Shown in pieces: positions 18,662-27,249 of a stretch of 64,000 nt of DNA. Source of the stretch: Bacteroidales bacterium (GTDB taxonomy: Bacteria; Bacteroidota; Bacteroidia; Bacteroidales; UBA1715). Numbering within the stretch: position 1 is the first letter of the stretch; each line of letters begins with the position of its first letter. The position numbers and the translations under genes were made by a program. The DNA is taken from assembly GCA_031286165.1 (NCBI GenBank), contig JAITUU010000045.1, positions 57,205 through 121,204 of the forward strand. Direction: 5' to 3'. The notes beneath the pieces were generated by a model that saw only the letters and a list, made by a program, of their open reading frames with translations, was not told the origin of the DNA and searched no databases.

Positions 18662-19387
18662 ATGCAAGCAATTTCGCGTATAGACATCAGTAAAATTCTG
18701 TTTCTCGATATAGAAACAGTGCCTTTGTGTGCTTCGCTGAGCGAAGTTTCGGAAGAAGAACGTGTACTGTGGGAACAAAAATCGAAACGCTTGCAAACCG
18801 GCGATATTGCGCCCGAAGAATTGTACAAAAAAGCAGGAATTTTTGCGGAATTTGGCAAAATTGTGTGTATTTCGGTGGCATTTGTGCTGCAAAAAGGCAG
18901 CAAGCTGCAAGTGCGCGTGCGTTCCTTTGCCGGGCACAATGAAAAACAGATTTTAGAGGATTTTATGGCACTTGTGCGCACATATTTCAATAGCGGAAAA
19001 ACGCTCTTTTGTGCACACAACGGGATGGAATTTGACTTTCCCTATCTTGGTCGCCGCGCTTTAATCAATGGCATTTCCATTCCCAAAATGCTCGATGCAC
19101 GCGGTAAAAAACCGTGGGAAATGCCCTTTTTAGATACGCTCGATATGTGGCGTTTTGGCGATTACAAAAATTACACTTCGCTCAAATTACTTACACACGT
19201 GTTTGGTATTCCCACGCCCAAAGACGATATTGACGGCAGTATGGTGTGCGATGTGTATTGGCAAGAGCAGGATTTGCAGCGCATAGTAAGTTATTGCCAA
19301 AAAGATGTGATTGCAATTTTACAATTATTTCGCAAATATCGCTGCGAAGACCTCATTCCCGAAGATGCAATTGTAATAGTCGTATGA
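18662..19387 (+). CDS. Predicted 3'-5' exonuclease of the PolB-exonuclease-like family
   Basis: 241 aa with the three DEDDy motifs: ILFLDIETVP (Exo I), CAHNGMEFDFPYLGRRA (Exo II) and VSYCQKDVIAIL (Exo III, YxxxD). The middle contains TLDMWRFGDYKNYTSLKLL. This matches the group of small free-standing proteins related to the proofreading domain of DNA polymerase B. It should trim 3' ends of single-stranded DNA or RNA with two metal ions; the physiological role is not established. It overlaps nothing and ends before a G8 tract in the spacer. Confidence 0.85.
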   Translation: MQAISRIDISKILFLDIETVPLCASLSEVSEEERVLWEQKSKRLQTGDIAPEELYKKAGIFAEFGKIVCISVAFVLQKGSKLQVRVRSFAGHNEKQILEDFMALVRTYFNSGKTLFCAHNGMEFDFPYLGRRALINGISIPKMLDARGKKPWEMPFLDTLDMWRFGDYKNYTSLKLLTHVFGIPTPKDDIDGSMVCDVYWQEQDLQRIVSYCQKDVIAILQLFRKYRCEDLIPEDAIVIVV

Positions 19388-19474
19388 TAGAAATTGAAAA
19401 ATAATCGCAAGAGGGGGGGGCTATTGTTTTGCAAAAAAAGCACTCAATCTATAGACTTATATTGCAAAGTATTG

Positions 19475-19482
19475 TACATTTG
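19475..19482 (+). promoter_or_regulatory. -7 element of the T9SS cargo-protease-aguA unit
   Basis: TACATTTG, matching TAnnTTTG, 44 nt before the ATG at 19526. The following genes are spaced by 5 and 50 nt, so one transcript may cover all three. Confidence 0.5.
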
Positions 19483-19525
19483 TGCTAATCATTCATTTTT
19501 GTAACACAGATAAATCTTTGTAAGT

Positions 19526-20810
19526 ATGAAAAAAGTTCTACTCTTTTTTGTTTCTTTCTTTTGTGTATCTATGAGTTTTGCACAGCAAGCACAGAATGTT
19601 CAGCAGCGAATTGATAGTATTCGAGTGGCAGAAGTTAGAAGTGATAGTACAAAATATGAGGTATATTTTACAACGCTGAGCGGTTACGATAATTACAACA
19701 TAGAGTACAAAGAGAATGGCGCAACCTTGCAAGCGAATATTTTGTATTCACTCACCGAAAAACAGCAACAAACAACTATTGCAATAAAAAATGACACATA
19801 TAATAATGCAGTTGTGGCAATTATGAATCGTTTTCAAACGGGTGGCACAACCGAAAATCCGGAATTTTCGGAATGGAATGAAGTAGATGCGGAGGAAATA
19901 GATTTGAGGTCGGAAAAAGAGAACTATTCCCCTCTACTTTCGCCAAGTGCGCAATGGAACGAATTTGCCGAAAATATGTCATCGGGCTATGTTTATAAAA
20001 AAAACATACACTACAAAACTCGGTAATGAAGTGGTTTTGAATGATATAGTATATTACGAACTTTTGACAACAAAAGATAAGAATGCAAGCGTTTGGGAAC
20101 ATGCAGGTTATATACGTGAAGATGTAACGGAACGAAAAGAGTATTATAAACCGCGTATAGATGTGCAGGAAGTGCTGTTGTATAATTTTGCTGCTGAAGT
20201 GGGCGATGTGTTTCAAACCTACGATATTCAGTGTTTTGACGGTTCGTGTGGACCAAATCACATAGAAAAATATGATGCTGAAATAACAGTGGAAGCAGTA
20301 GATTATATTGAAATAAATGGCTCTCCACGAAAACGAATGCAAGTGAAATCTTCCGCAAATTTTGGATTCCCTCAATACCAAACGCATACATGGATAGAAG
20401 GTATTGGAAATATGAACGGACTGCTGCGTAGCACCGATGCGTTGCAGGCTATGGGGCGAGAACAAGTATATTTATTGTGTTTTTTACAAAACGCAGCATT
20501 GGTACATAAACCGGAAGACGCAAAAAGTGAAGAGTGTTTTGTGTGGGAAGAACCTTATAGAACGGAAACACATTCGTTTCAAAATGCAGAAATTGTAATT
20601 TATCCTAATCCAGTGGAAGATGTTGTAACAATTTTTCCGGAAGATACAAATATTTCATTGGTGGAGATATTTGATATGACGGGGCAAAAATTGTATAGTC
20701 AAGCGCATGATAAAGAAATTAATGTAAGTTCTTTTGTAAAAGGTAATTATCTTCTTGTTGTACATACTACTAATGGAGGAAGTTATTCATATACATTTGT
20801 CAAAAAATAA
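19526..20810 (+). pseudogene. Secreted T9SS-cargo-like protein, split by a frameshift in an A8 run
   Basis: Two track ORFs (19526-20026 and 19947-20810) are halves of one gene. The first ends ..SSGYVYKK and then runs out of frame after eight A's at 19997-20004. Dropping one A restores ..YVYKKTYTTKLGNEVVL and a continuous 427-residue protein. It has a signal peptide (MKKVLLFFVSFFCVSMSFAQ), a beta-rich body (VWEHAGYIREDV, GSCGPNHIEKYDAEI) and a C-terminal type-A T9SS sorting domain beginning IVIYPNPVEDVVTIF. Function beyond surface or secreted location is unknown. The lesion is either a sequencing or assembly slip or a real mutation; everything downstream is intact, which favours a slip or a recent event. 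Confidence 0.75.
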
Positions 20811-20815
20811 AACGT

Positions 20816-22480
20816 ATGAAAAGGAAATATTTATTGTCCTGCGTATTTGTTGGTATGGGTGCTGTTTCACTTGCGCAATCACTTGTGGCTATCAATAAAC
20901 CAATAACACAAGATACAATATTGATAAATACTCGAAAAAACACTTTGAATATTCAATCAATAACAGCATCGGGGCAAGCAGTATTTTCTTCAAAGTCTGG
21001 TTATGTACGAATATTACTTACTGACGATTATGGCTATGACGTGTTGATATATGAAACTTCACCATTGTTTGCTATCAATGGAGTTGATAATTTTAAAAAT
21101 GCAGCATTAGAGAGCACAAACATTACTCGCAGTCATAATTTCACAAAAATTCGAGTGGAAATAGAGAATGCAGAATTGAGAAATGTGGTGATTGATGTAG
21201 GAAATGCCAAAAATACAAAAACACAACAACAAGTACAATCGGATAGAATTACACGAATAAATGACAATCTCCGTGTACAAAACGCACTGTGGCTTGCAGG
21301 CGAAACGTCCGTTTCGCGCATGAGTTTTGAAGAAAAGAAAACAATGTTTGGTGGAAAAGTTCCCGATTTGCAAGGGTTTGAATATTATAAGGGTGGAATT
21401 TTTGAATTGTACGATGAAGCAGAAAAACAAACTCAAAAAATCACGAGAGGCAATTCTCCCTATGTGTCTTCGTTTGATTGGCGTAATAGGCACGGCAGAA
21501 ATTGGATTACTTCAATAAAAGACCAACGACCAAATAACACTATTGGTGTTGGTTGTGCTGCGTTTACTATTGCCGGAGTAATAGAAGCATATACAAATTT
21601 ATATTACAATCAGTTATTGAATTTGGATTTATCGGAACAAGACCTTAATTGTGATGGTGGTACTATATCAATTTGGATACTTGATAGTTTTATTGAGGAC
21701 GGTGTAGTAAATGAATCTTGTTTACCGTTTATAGGTTCATTTGATAATTGTAATGATATATGTCAAAATCCGGAAGAAAAGATTAAAATAGATGGATATA
21801 GTTATTTTAATCTCGCAAATAAAACGTTTGATGACTTAAAATTGTTGGTTTTGCAATCTCCTGTGCATATTGGAATTACAAGTTGGTTTCATGCTATGGG
21901 ATTAATAGGTTATAAGTCTATTGAAGCAGGAGATAGAATTGATAAATTTGGATGGAATGATTATACAATAATTTCTCCTGACCACCATTTAATTGGAGAA
22001 GATGCGTGGATTGTAAAAAATAGTTGGGGAACAGATTGGGGGATAGATGGTTTTGGATATATTACGTTAAATTTGTCGGATTTTGGTGGATTTACGTTTT
22101 ATCAAAATAATGTAACCAGCCTCAATTACACCGATGCCGATATTGTGTGTGAAGATAGAGATGGCGATGGGTATTATTATTGGGGAATTGGTGAGAAACC
22201 TGCGCATTGCCCGAATTGCCCCGAAGAACCGGACGGAGACGATTCTAATCCGTGTTTAGGACCAATGGACGAATATGGAAATTGTAGAATACTTACCCCA
22301 ACTATTAATTTCACCAACCAAACAGTGAGTACAAATACAACCGTTACAAGTTGTGGAGATATTTTCGTAAAAGACGTACTCATACAAAGTGGAGCAAAAT
22401 TGATACTCGATGCCGAAGGAGAAATTATTATGGAAGGCGATTTGCACATAGAAAACGGTGCTGAGTTTGAACTGTGGTAG
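20816..22480 (+). CDS. Secreted papain-like (C1 family) cysteine protease
   Basis: 554 aa. Signal peptide (residues 1-20, ending SLAQ), then a beta-rich propeptide-like region of about 200 residues. The C1 domain has SSFDWRNRHGRNWITSIKDQ (oxyanion Gln), GVGCAAFTIAGVIEAY (nucleophile Cys), GITSWFHAMGLIGY (His) and AWIVKNSWGTDWG (Asn). A Cys-rich linker with EDRDGDGYYYWGIGEKP and PNCPEEPDGDD follows, then a tail of beta repeats (GAKLILDAEGEIIMEGDLHI) common in Bacteroidales exported proteins. The usual Trp after the catalytic Cys is Ala. It starts 5 nt after the frameshifted cargo gene and is probably co-transcribed with it. Confidence 0.8.
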   Translation: MKRKYLLSCVFVGMGAVSLAQSLVAINKPITQDTILINTRKNTLNIQSITASGQAVFSSKSGYVRILLTDDYGYDVLIYETSPLFAINGVDNFKNAALESTNITRSHNFTKIRVEIENAELRNVVIDVGNAKNTKTQQQVQSDRITRINDNLRVQNALWLAGETSVSRMSFEEKKTMFGGKVPDLQGFEYYKGGIFELYDEAEKQTQKITRGNSPYVSSFDWRNRHGRNWITSIKDQRPNNTIGVGCAAFTIAGVIEAYTNLYYNQLLNLDLSEQDLNCDGGTISIWILDSFIEDGVVNESCLPFIGSFDNCNDICQNPEEKIKIDGYSYFNLANKTFDDLKLLVLQSPVHIGITSWFHAMGLIGYKSIEAGDRIDKFGWNDYTIISPDHHLIGEDAWIVKNSWGTDWGIDGFGYITLNLSDFGGFTFYQNNVTSLNYTDADIVCEDRDGDGYYYWGIGEKPAHCPNCPEEPDGDDSNPCLGPMDEYGNCRILTPTINFTNQTVSTNTTVTSCGDIFVKDVLIQSGAKLILDAEGEIIMEGDLHIENGAEFELW

Positions 22481-22530
22481 AATAAAAACACTATTTTTGT
22501 TATTGAAAAATATGTATCAAACCAATTTAT

Positions 22531-23568
22531 ATGAGTATAATATTTCCAGCCGAATGGCACGCACAGGATTTTGTGCAACTGACGTGGGTTCACCCCGAAA
22601 CCGATTTTGAGAGTAATTACAAGCAAGCAGTGGCGTGTTTTGTGAAAATTGCCGATGCTATTAGCGCACGCCAAAAACTGCTGATAGTGTGCGAATGTAA
22701 AATACGAGTGATGCAGGAATTGGGCGATATAGCCAAGCGACAAAGCATATACTTTTTTGAATGTGAAAGCAACGATGTGTGGGCACGCGACCACGCTGCT
22801 ATTACGGTGTTCGATGAAGAAAATACACTGCTCTACGATTTTCGCTTCAATGGCTGGGGCAATAAATTCCCTGCCGAAAAAGATACTGCCATTACCAAAC
22901 AAGTATTCGATAGCGGATTTTTCAACCATGCTCGCTATGTGGATTTGAACGATTTCGTATTCGAGGGCGGTTCCATAGAATCGAATGGAGCAGGAGTGCT
23001 GCTCACCACCGAAGGTTGTTTGCTCACTCCCACGCGCAATCCGCAGTTTTCAAAAGCAGACATTGAAACCTATTTGAAAGAACAATTTGGTGCACACACC
23101 GTACTTTGGCTTGCTCACGGCTACATAGCCGGCGATGATACCGATAGCCATATAGACACACTCGCGCGTTTTGTGAACGAAGATACTATAACCTACGTGC
23201 AATGTACCGATGTGAATGACGAACACTATGCCGAATTGCAGGCTATGGAAAAGGAATTGCAAGGCTTTTGCACTCCGCAAGGAAAGCCCTATAACCTTGT
23301 GCCGCTGCCTATGACTACGCCGCAATTCGGCGAAGACGGCGAACGCCTGCCGGCAACCTACGCCAATTTTTTGATACTGAACGAAGCGGTTCTTTTGCCT
23401 ATATATAACTGCGCCACCGATAGTGAGGCAGTGAACATTATGCAAACCGCATTTCCCGACAGAGAAATTGTGCCCATTGATTGCTCGGTACTGATAACCC
23501 AACACGGCTCACTCCACTGTGTAACCATGCAATTTCCACACAATTTTGTGCATAATTGTTTGACGTAA
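22531..23568 (+). CDS. aguA: Agmatine deiminase (PPAD superfamily)
   Basis: 345 aa, no signal peptide. Guanidino-modifying fold with WARDHAAITVF, FEGGSIESNG, GDDTDSHIDTLARF (catalytic His) and HGSLHCVTMQFP with the nucleophile Cys near the C-terminus. It converts agmatine to N-carbamoylputrescine and ammonia in the cytosol, feeding polyamine synthesis. N-carbamoylputrescine amidase, often next to it, is not here. It lies 50 nt after the papain-like gene. Confidence 0.9.
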   Translation: MSIIFPAEWHAQDFVQLTWVHPETDFESNYKQAVACFVKIADAISARQKLLIVCECKIRVMQELGDIAKRQSIYFFECESNDVWARDHAAITVFDEENTLLYDFRFNGWGNKFPAEKDTAITKQVFDSGFFNHARYVDLNDFVFEGGSIESNGAGVLLTTEGCLLTPTRNPQFSKADIETYLKEQFGAHTVLWLAHGYIAGDDTDSHIDTLARFVNEDTITYVQCTDVNDEHYAELQAMEKELQGFCTPQGKPYNLVPLPMTTPQFGEDGERLPATYANFLILNEAVLLPIYNCATDSEAVNIMQTAFPDREIVPIDCSVLITQHGSLHCVTMQFPHNFVHNCLT

Positions 23569-23641
23569 AAAACATAATAAATAGGCGAGGAATGTTTGCA
23601 CATTCCAAAAAATCTCTACTTTTGCTTTAAAAACAAAACCA

Positions 23642-24592
23642 ATGATACAAACCGAAGCCTTAGTTATTTTTCTTGTGATTGTGTGCGCACTTCTGGCACT
23701 CGATTTGGGCGTGTTCAATAAAAAAGAACACATCATTTCCACCAAAGAAGCACTTGTAACCACCTGTTTTTGGGTGTTTATAGCATTGTGTTTCAATGTT
23801 TTGATTTATTTTGCGTACAAATATCAATGGTTTGGGCTTACGCCCGCAAGTACTCCGCGTACTACGGCGGTGGAATTTTTTACCGGTTACATTATAGAAC
23901 TCTCGCTGAGTTTCGACAATGTGTTTGTTATCGCCATGTTGTTTTCCTATTTTAATATTCCGCAACAATATCAACACAGGGTACTGTTTTGGGGAATTTT
24001 GGGGGCAATAGTATTTCGCGGTATTATGATAGTGATAGGTGCTGCGCTGGTGCAAAAATTCGATTGGATTATGTACGTGTTCGGTGCGCTCCTTATATTT
24101 TCGGCACTGAAAATGATTTTCGGCAAAAACGAAGAATTTGATGCCGATAAAAATAAAATAGTGCAGGCTCTGCGAAAACTCTACCCTATAAGCAATAATT
24201 TTGACGGCAGTAAATTCTTTACGTTTGTAAACGGTCAGCGAGCACTCACACCCATGATGGTGGCTTTGGTAATTATAGAGGCTACCGATGTGCTCTTTGC
24301 CATAGATTCTATTCCGGCAATTTTTGTGGTTACTCGCGACCCGTTTATTGTTATCACCTCCAATATTTTTGCCATTCTTGGCTTGCGTTCCATGTATTTT
24401 GTGTTGGTATCTATGATTAATAAATTCCACTACTTGCAAAAAAGCCTTATTGTGCTCTTGTTTTTTATTGGTATCAAAATGCTGCTATCACACGTGGTGC
24501 ACATTCCTATTTATCTCTCGCTTCTCATTATTCTCCTGATTTTGCTCGGCGGTGTGCTGCTTTCGGTGCTGAAAGGAACAAATGAAAAATAG
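23642..24592 (+). CDS. TerC/Alx family integral membrane protein
   Basis: 316 aa, about nine hydrophobic segments. Signature parts are LDLGVFNKKEH near the N-terminus, the acidic ELSLSFDNVFVIAMLF in membrane helix 3, and EATDVLFAIDSIPAIFVVTRDPFIVITSNIFAILGLR in the middle. Proteins of this family (Alx, TerC, YceF/YkoY) are linked to Mn2+ export and metallation of secreted proteins. The conserved Asp residues in helices 3 and 6 are present. Monocistronic as far as can be seen. Confidence 0.92.
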   Translation: MIQTEALVIFLVIVCALLALDLGVFNKKEHIISTKEALVTTCFWVFIALCFNVLIYFAYKYQWFGLTPASTPRTTAVEFFTGYIIELSLSFDNVFVIAMLFSYFNIPQQYQHRVLFWGILGAIVFRGIMIVIGAALVQKFDWIMYVFGALLIFSALKMIFGKNEEFDADKNKIVQALRKLYPISNNFDGSKFFTFVNGQRALTPMMVALVIIEATDVLFAIDSIPAIFVVTRDPFIVITSNIFAILGLRSMYFVLVSMINKFHYLQKSLIVLLFFIGIKMLLSHVVHIPIYLSLLIILLILLGGVLLSVLKGTNEK

Positions 24593-24660
24593 TTGTTTGG
24601 TATTAGTTGTTAGTTAGCAGGTTTCAGTTATTCAGTTATTCAATTACTCAATCATTCCTC

Positions 24661-25491
24661 GTGTCTAAAAAAGAATTTCTAACTCCTCAAAACATTACTG
24701 ATTTTCAACAAACGGTGCTGCGCAAAGGACGGGAATTGTATCGCCCCATGCCATGGCGGAGCAATCCTACGGAATATTATGTGCTACTTTCGGAAATTAT
24801 GTTGCAGCAAACGCAAGTAGCGCGTGTATTGATTAAATTCGAGGAGTTTACGCAGGCATTTCCTACCATAGAAAGTCTTGCCGCCGCCGATTTTTCCGAA
24901 GTGTTGCAGCATTGGTCGGGATTGGGGTATAATAGGAGAGCGCGATTTTTGCATCAAACGGCGCAAAAAATCGTTGATTTCGGCACATTCCCGCGCACAG
25001 TGGAAGAATTGGTAAAACTTCCCGGCATTGGCGTGAATACTGCGGCATCTATTCTTGTGTATGTCTTCAATCAAGCCGAAGTATTTGTAGAAACCAATGT
25101 GCGCACGGTGTTTATTTACACCTTTTTGTCCGAAGAACAAGAAAAGATAGACGAAAGCGTGCTTCGTTCGCTGGTGGAGCAAACCTTGTATGCCGAAAAT
25201 CCCCGACAATGGTATTGGGCATTGATGGATTACGGCACGCACATTAAAAAAACGGAAGGAAATTTTAACCGTCTCTCGAAAATGCACAGCACGCAATCGA
25301 AATTTGAAGGTTCTAAGCGGCAAAAACGTGCGCAAATACTGCGTTTGCTGCTCAAAGAAGACGGCTGCACGCCCGAAGATATAACGCGCGAATTGCAATA
25401 TTCACCACAACTCACCGCAGAATTACTCGAAGCCTTGTGCAAAGACCACATGATAGCAAATCGCGATGGATTGTGGAATATCAATTCTTAA
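24661..25491 (+). CDS. MutY-like DNA glycosylase without an Fe-S cluster
   Basis: 276 aa from the GTG at 24661; the track start at 24607 runs into a low-complexity repeat tract. HhH-GPD glycosylase with the MutY-type MPWRSNPTEYYVLLSEIMLQQTQV, the helix-hairpin-helix LPGIGVNTAASIL, and FVETNVRTVF where most MutY/Nth enzymes have DGNV or DTHV. After ALMDYGTHIKK there are none of the four cluster cysteines; the protein continues NRLSKMHSTQSKFEGSKRQ, then a winged-helix-like tail. I recall a distinct group of MutY relatives with these same features. It probably removes a mispaired base, but the substrate cannot be assumed to be A opposite 8-oxoG. Confidence 0.8.
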   Translation: MSKKEFLTPQNITDFQQTVLRKGRELYRPMPWRSNPTEYYVLLSEIMLQQTQVARVLIKFEEFTQAFPTIESLAAADFSEVLQHWSGLGYNRRARFLHQTAQKIVDFGTFPRTVEELVKLPGIGVNTAASILVYVFNQAEVFVETNVRTVFIYTFLSEEQEKIDESVLRSLVEQTLYAENPRQWYWALMDYGTHIKKTEGNFNRLSKMHSTQSKFEGSKRQKRAQILRLLLKEDGCTPEDITRELQYSPQLTAELLEALCKDHMIANRDGLWNINS

Positions 25492-25576
25492 ATAATCGTT
25501 AATGATTACTGTTGAATAACAGAATAACCGAGTAAGCGAAACCTAAAAATCTCTTGATTGAAAACGCTTAATTGAA

Positions 25577-26185
25577 CTACGCTTTATATTCCACTCTGTC
25601 GCGAATGGAGCGGGCGAGGGTGAGTTCATCGGTATATTCCAATTCGTTGCCTACTGCCACACCGCGTGCTATCATAGAAATTTTGCACGAAAACTGCTGC
25701 AATTTTTTATGAATGTAAAAACTTGTGGTATCGCCTTCCACCGTTACCGGCAGGGCAAAAATAATTTCTTCCACGCCGCCGCGTTCCACTCGTTCCACCA
25801 AAGTCTGAATTTCCAAATCAAACGGCGATACACCATCTATGGGCGAAATCACACCGCCCAGCACGTGATACACACCCCGAAATTGCTGCGTAGCCTCTAT
25901 CACCAGCACATCTTTGATAGTTTCTACCACACAAATAGTGGAAAAATCGCGCAAGGGATTGGCGCAAATATCGCACACATCGCTATCGGAAATAGCGTGG
26001 CAGGTGGTGCAAAAACACACTTTGCGTTTTAAATTACTGATGGCTTCGCTCAAACTAAACGCATAATTTTCATCATGCCGCACAATGTGTAATGCCAAGC
26101 GCAGAGCAGTTTTTTTACCAATTCCGGGCAGTTTGCCGATTTCTTGTACGGCTGTTTCTAAATATTTCGATGAGAAAGTTTCCAC
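25577..26185 (-). CDS. recR: Recombination protein RecR
   Basis: 202 aa, standard length. It has an N-terminal helix-hairpin-helix (LPGIGKKTALRLALHI), the zinc finger CTTCHAISDSDVCDIC around residues 70-85, and a Toprim domain with VVETIKDVLVIEAT and GVISPIDGV. RecR works with RecF and RecO in loading RecA at gaps; recF is also in this window. It starts 19 nt after pfkA on the same strand and is probably co-transcribed with it. Confidence 0.96.
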   Translation of the reverse strand: METFSSKYLETAVQEIGKLPGIGKKTALRLALHIVRHDENYAFSLSEAISNLKRKVCFCTTCHAISDSDVCDICANPLRDFSTICVVETIKDVLVIEATQQFRGVYHVLGGVISPIDGVSPFDLEIQTLVERVERGGVEEIIFALPVTVEGDTTSFYIHKKLQQFSCKISMIARGVAVGNELEYTDELTLARSIRDRVEYKA

Positions 26186-26204
26186 ATTCGTATGAGGTAT
26201 TCAT

Positions 26205-27227
26205 TTACATAGGTTTATCGCCAAAACAAACCCCCAACGCCCGCGCCGAAACCACTATCATTTCTTCGGGGTCTATTGTTTTGAGTTTGCCGGCAGATTC
26301 TTTTAACGAAATATGGTCCACCGTATTGTTTTTGAACACCACTAATTGATTATATTTTTCTTTTGCTATCAGGTGTGCGGCGTAGCGTCCGTAGCGCGTG
26401 GCAAGTATGCGGTCGGCAGCAGAGGGGGTACCTCCGCGCTGAATATAGCCGAGCACTGTTTCGCGCGTTTCTATGCCGGTTGCTTGCTCTATGCGTTGCG
26501 CCAATTCGTGTGCAGTAAAATTATTATTTTCCTGCGAATACACACCTTCGGCTACCACTACTATCGACACGGGTTTCCCTTGTGTGTGTCGTTTGTGTAA
26601 ATAATTTGTAACAATATCAATATTGCAGGTAATTTCGGGAACAAGAATGACATCACCACCGCCGGCAATACCGGCATGAAGGGCTATCCAACCGGCATTG
26701 TGCCCCATTACTTCTATTATCATAATGCGATGATGCGAATTGCCGGTAGTGTGCAGGCGGTCTATGGCATCGGTGCAAATATTCACTGCCGAATCGAAAC
26801 CAAAGGTTTGGTCGGTGCCCCACACATCGTTGTCTATCGTTTTGGGAATACCTATTACATTCAGTCCGATTTTCGAGAGTTTGTGCGCGGTTTTTATAGT
26901 ACCGTTGCCGCCTATGCACACCAAGCAATCGAGGTCTAAATCGCGGTAATTACTCAGAATTTTATCGGTTTTCATTTCTCCGGCATCGTCTTTAAAGGGT
27001 TTTTCGCGCGAAGTACCCAAAATAGTGCCGCCCTGTGTAAGAATACCTGAAACATCACTTTCGGTGAGTTCGGTATAGTCATTGTTTATCAGTCCTTTAT
27101 ATCCATCGTAAAAGCCCAGCACTTTCATACCGTATTCTACTATGGCGGTTTTTGCAACGCCTCTAATGGCGGCATTTAAGCCGGGACAATCGCCGCCGGC
27201 AGTTAAAATTCCTATTCGTTTTGTCAT
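26205..27227 (-). CDS. pfkA: 6-phosphofructokinase (PfkA family, G104/K124 type)
   Basis: 340 aa. It begins ILTAGGDCPGLNAAIRG; CIGGNGTIKTA and PKTIDNDVWGTDQTFGFDSA form the active site. The residue equivalent to E. coli Gly104 is Gly, which favours ATP over pyrophosphate. The residue equivalent to Gly124 is Lys, as in PPi enzymes and the ATP-dependent actinobacterial group. The Asp that usually ligates Mg2+ in GGDG is Asn here. It phosphorylates fructose 6-phosphate in glycolysis. The phosphoryl donor should be treated as open. Aldolase (fba) lies 6 kb away on the other strand. Confidence 0.9.
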   Translation of the reverse strand: MTKRIGILTAGGDCPGLNAAIRGVAKTAIVEYGMKVLGFYDGYKGLINNDYTELTESDVSGILTQGGTILGTSREKPFKDDAGEMKTDKILSNYRDLDLDCLVCIGGNGTIKTAHKLSKIGLNVIGIPKTIDNDVWGTDQTFGFDSAVNICTDAIDRLHTTGNSHHRIMIIEVMGHNAGWIALHAGIAGGGDVILVPEITCNIDIVTNYLHKRHTQGKPVSIVVVAEGVYSQENNNFTAHELAQRIEQATGIETRETVLGYIQRGGTPSAADRILATRYGRYAAHLIAKEKYNQLVVFKNNTVDHISLKESAGKLKTIDPEEMIVVSARALGVCFGDKPM

Positions 27228-27249
27228 AATTGGTGGGTGTTATAGCTAG

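Noticed and set aside
19997-20004. Programmed -1 frameshift on the A8 run
   Set aside because: The downstream frame needs one base fewer (+1 direction); -1 slippage goes to the wrong frame.
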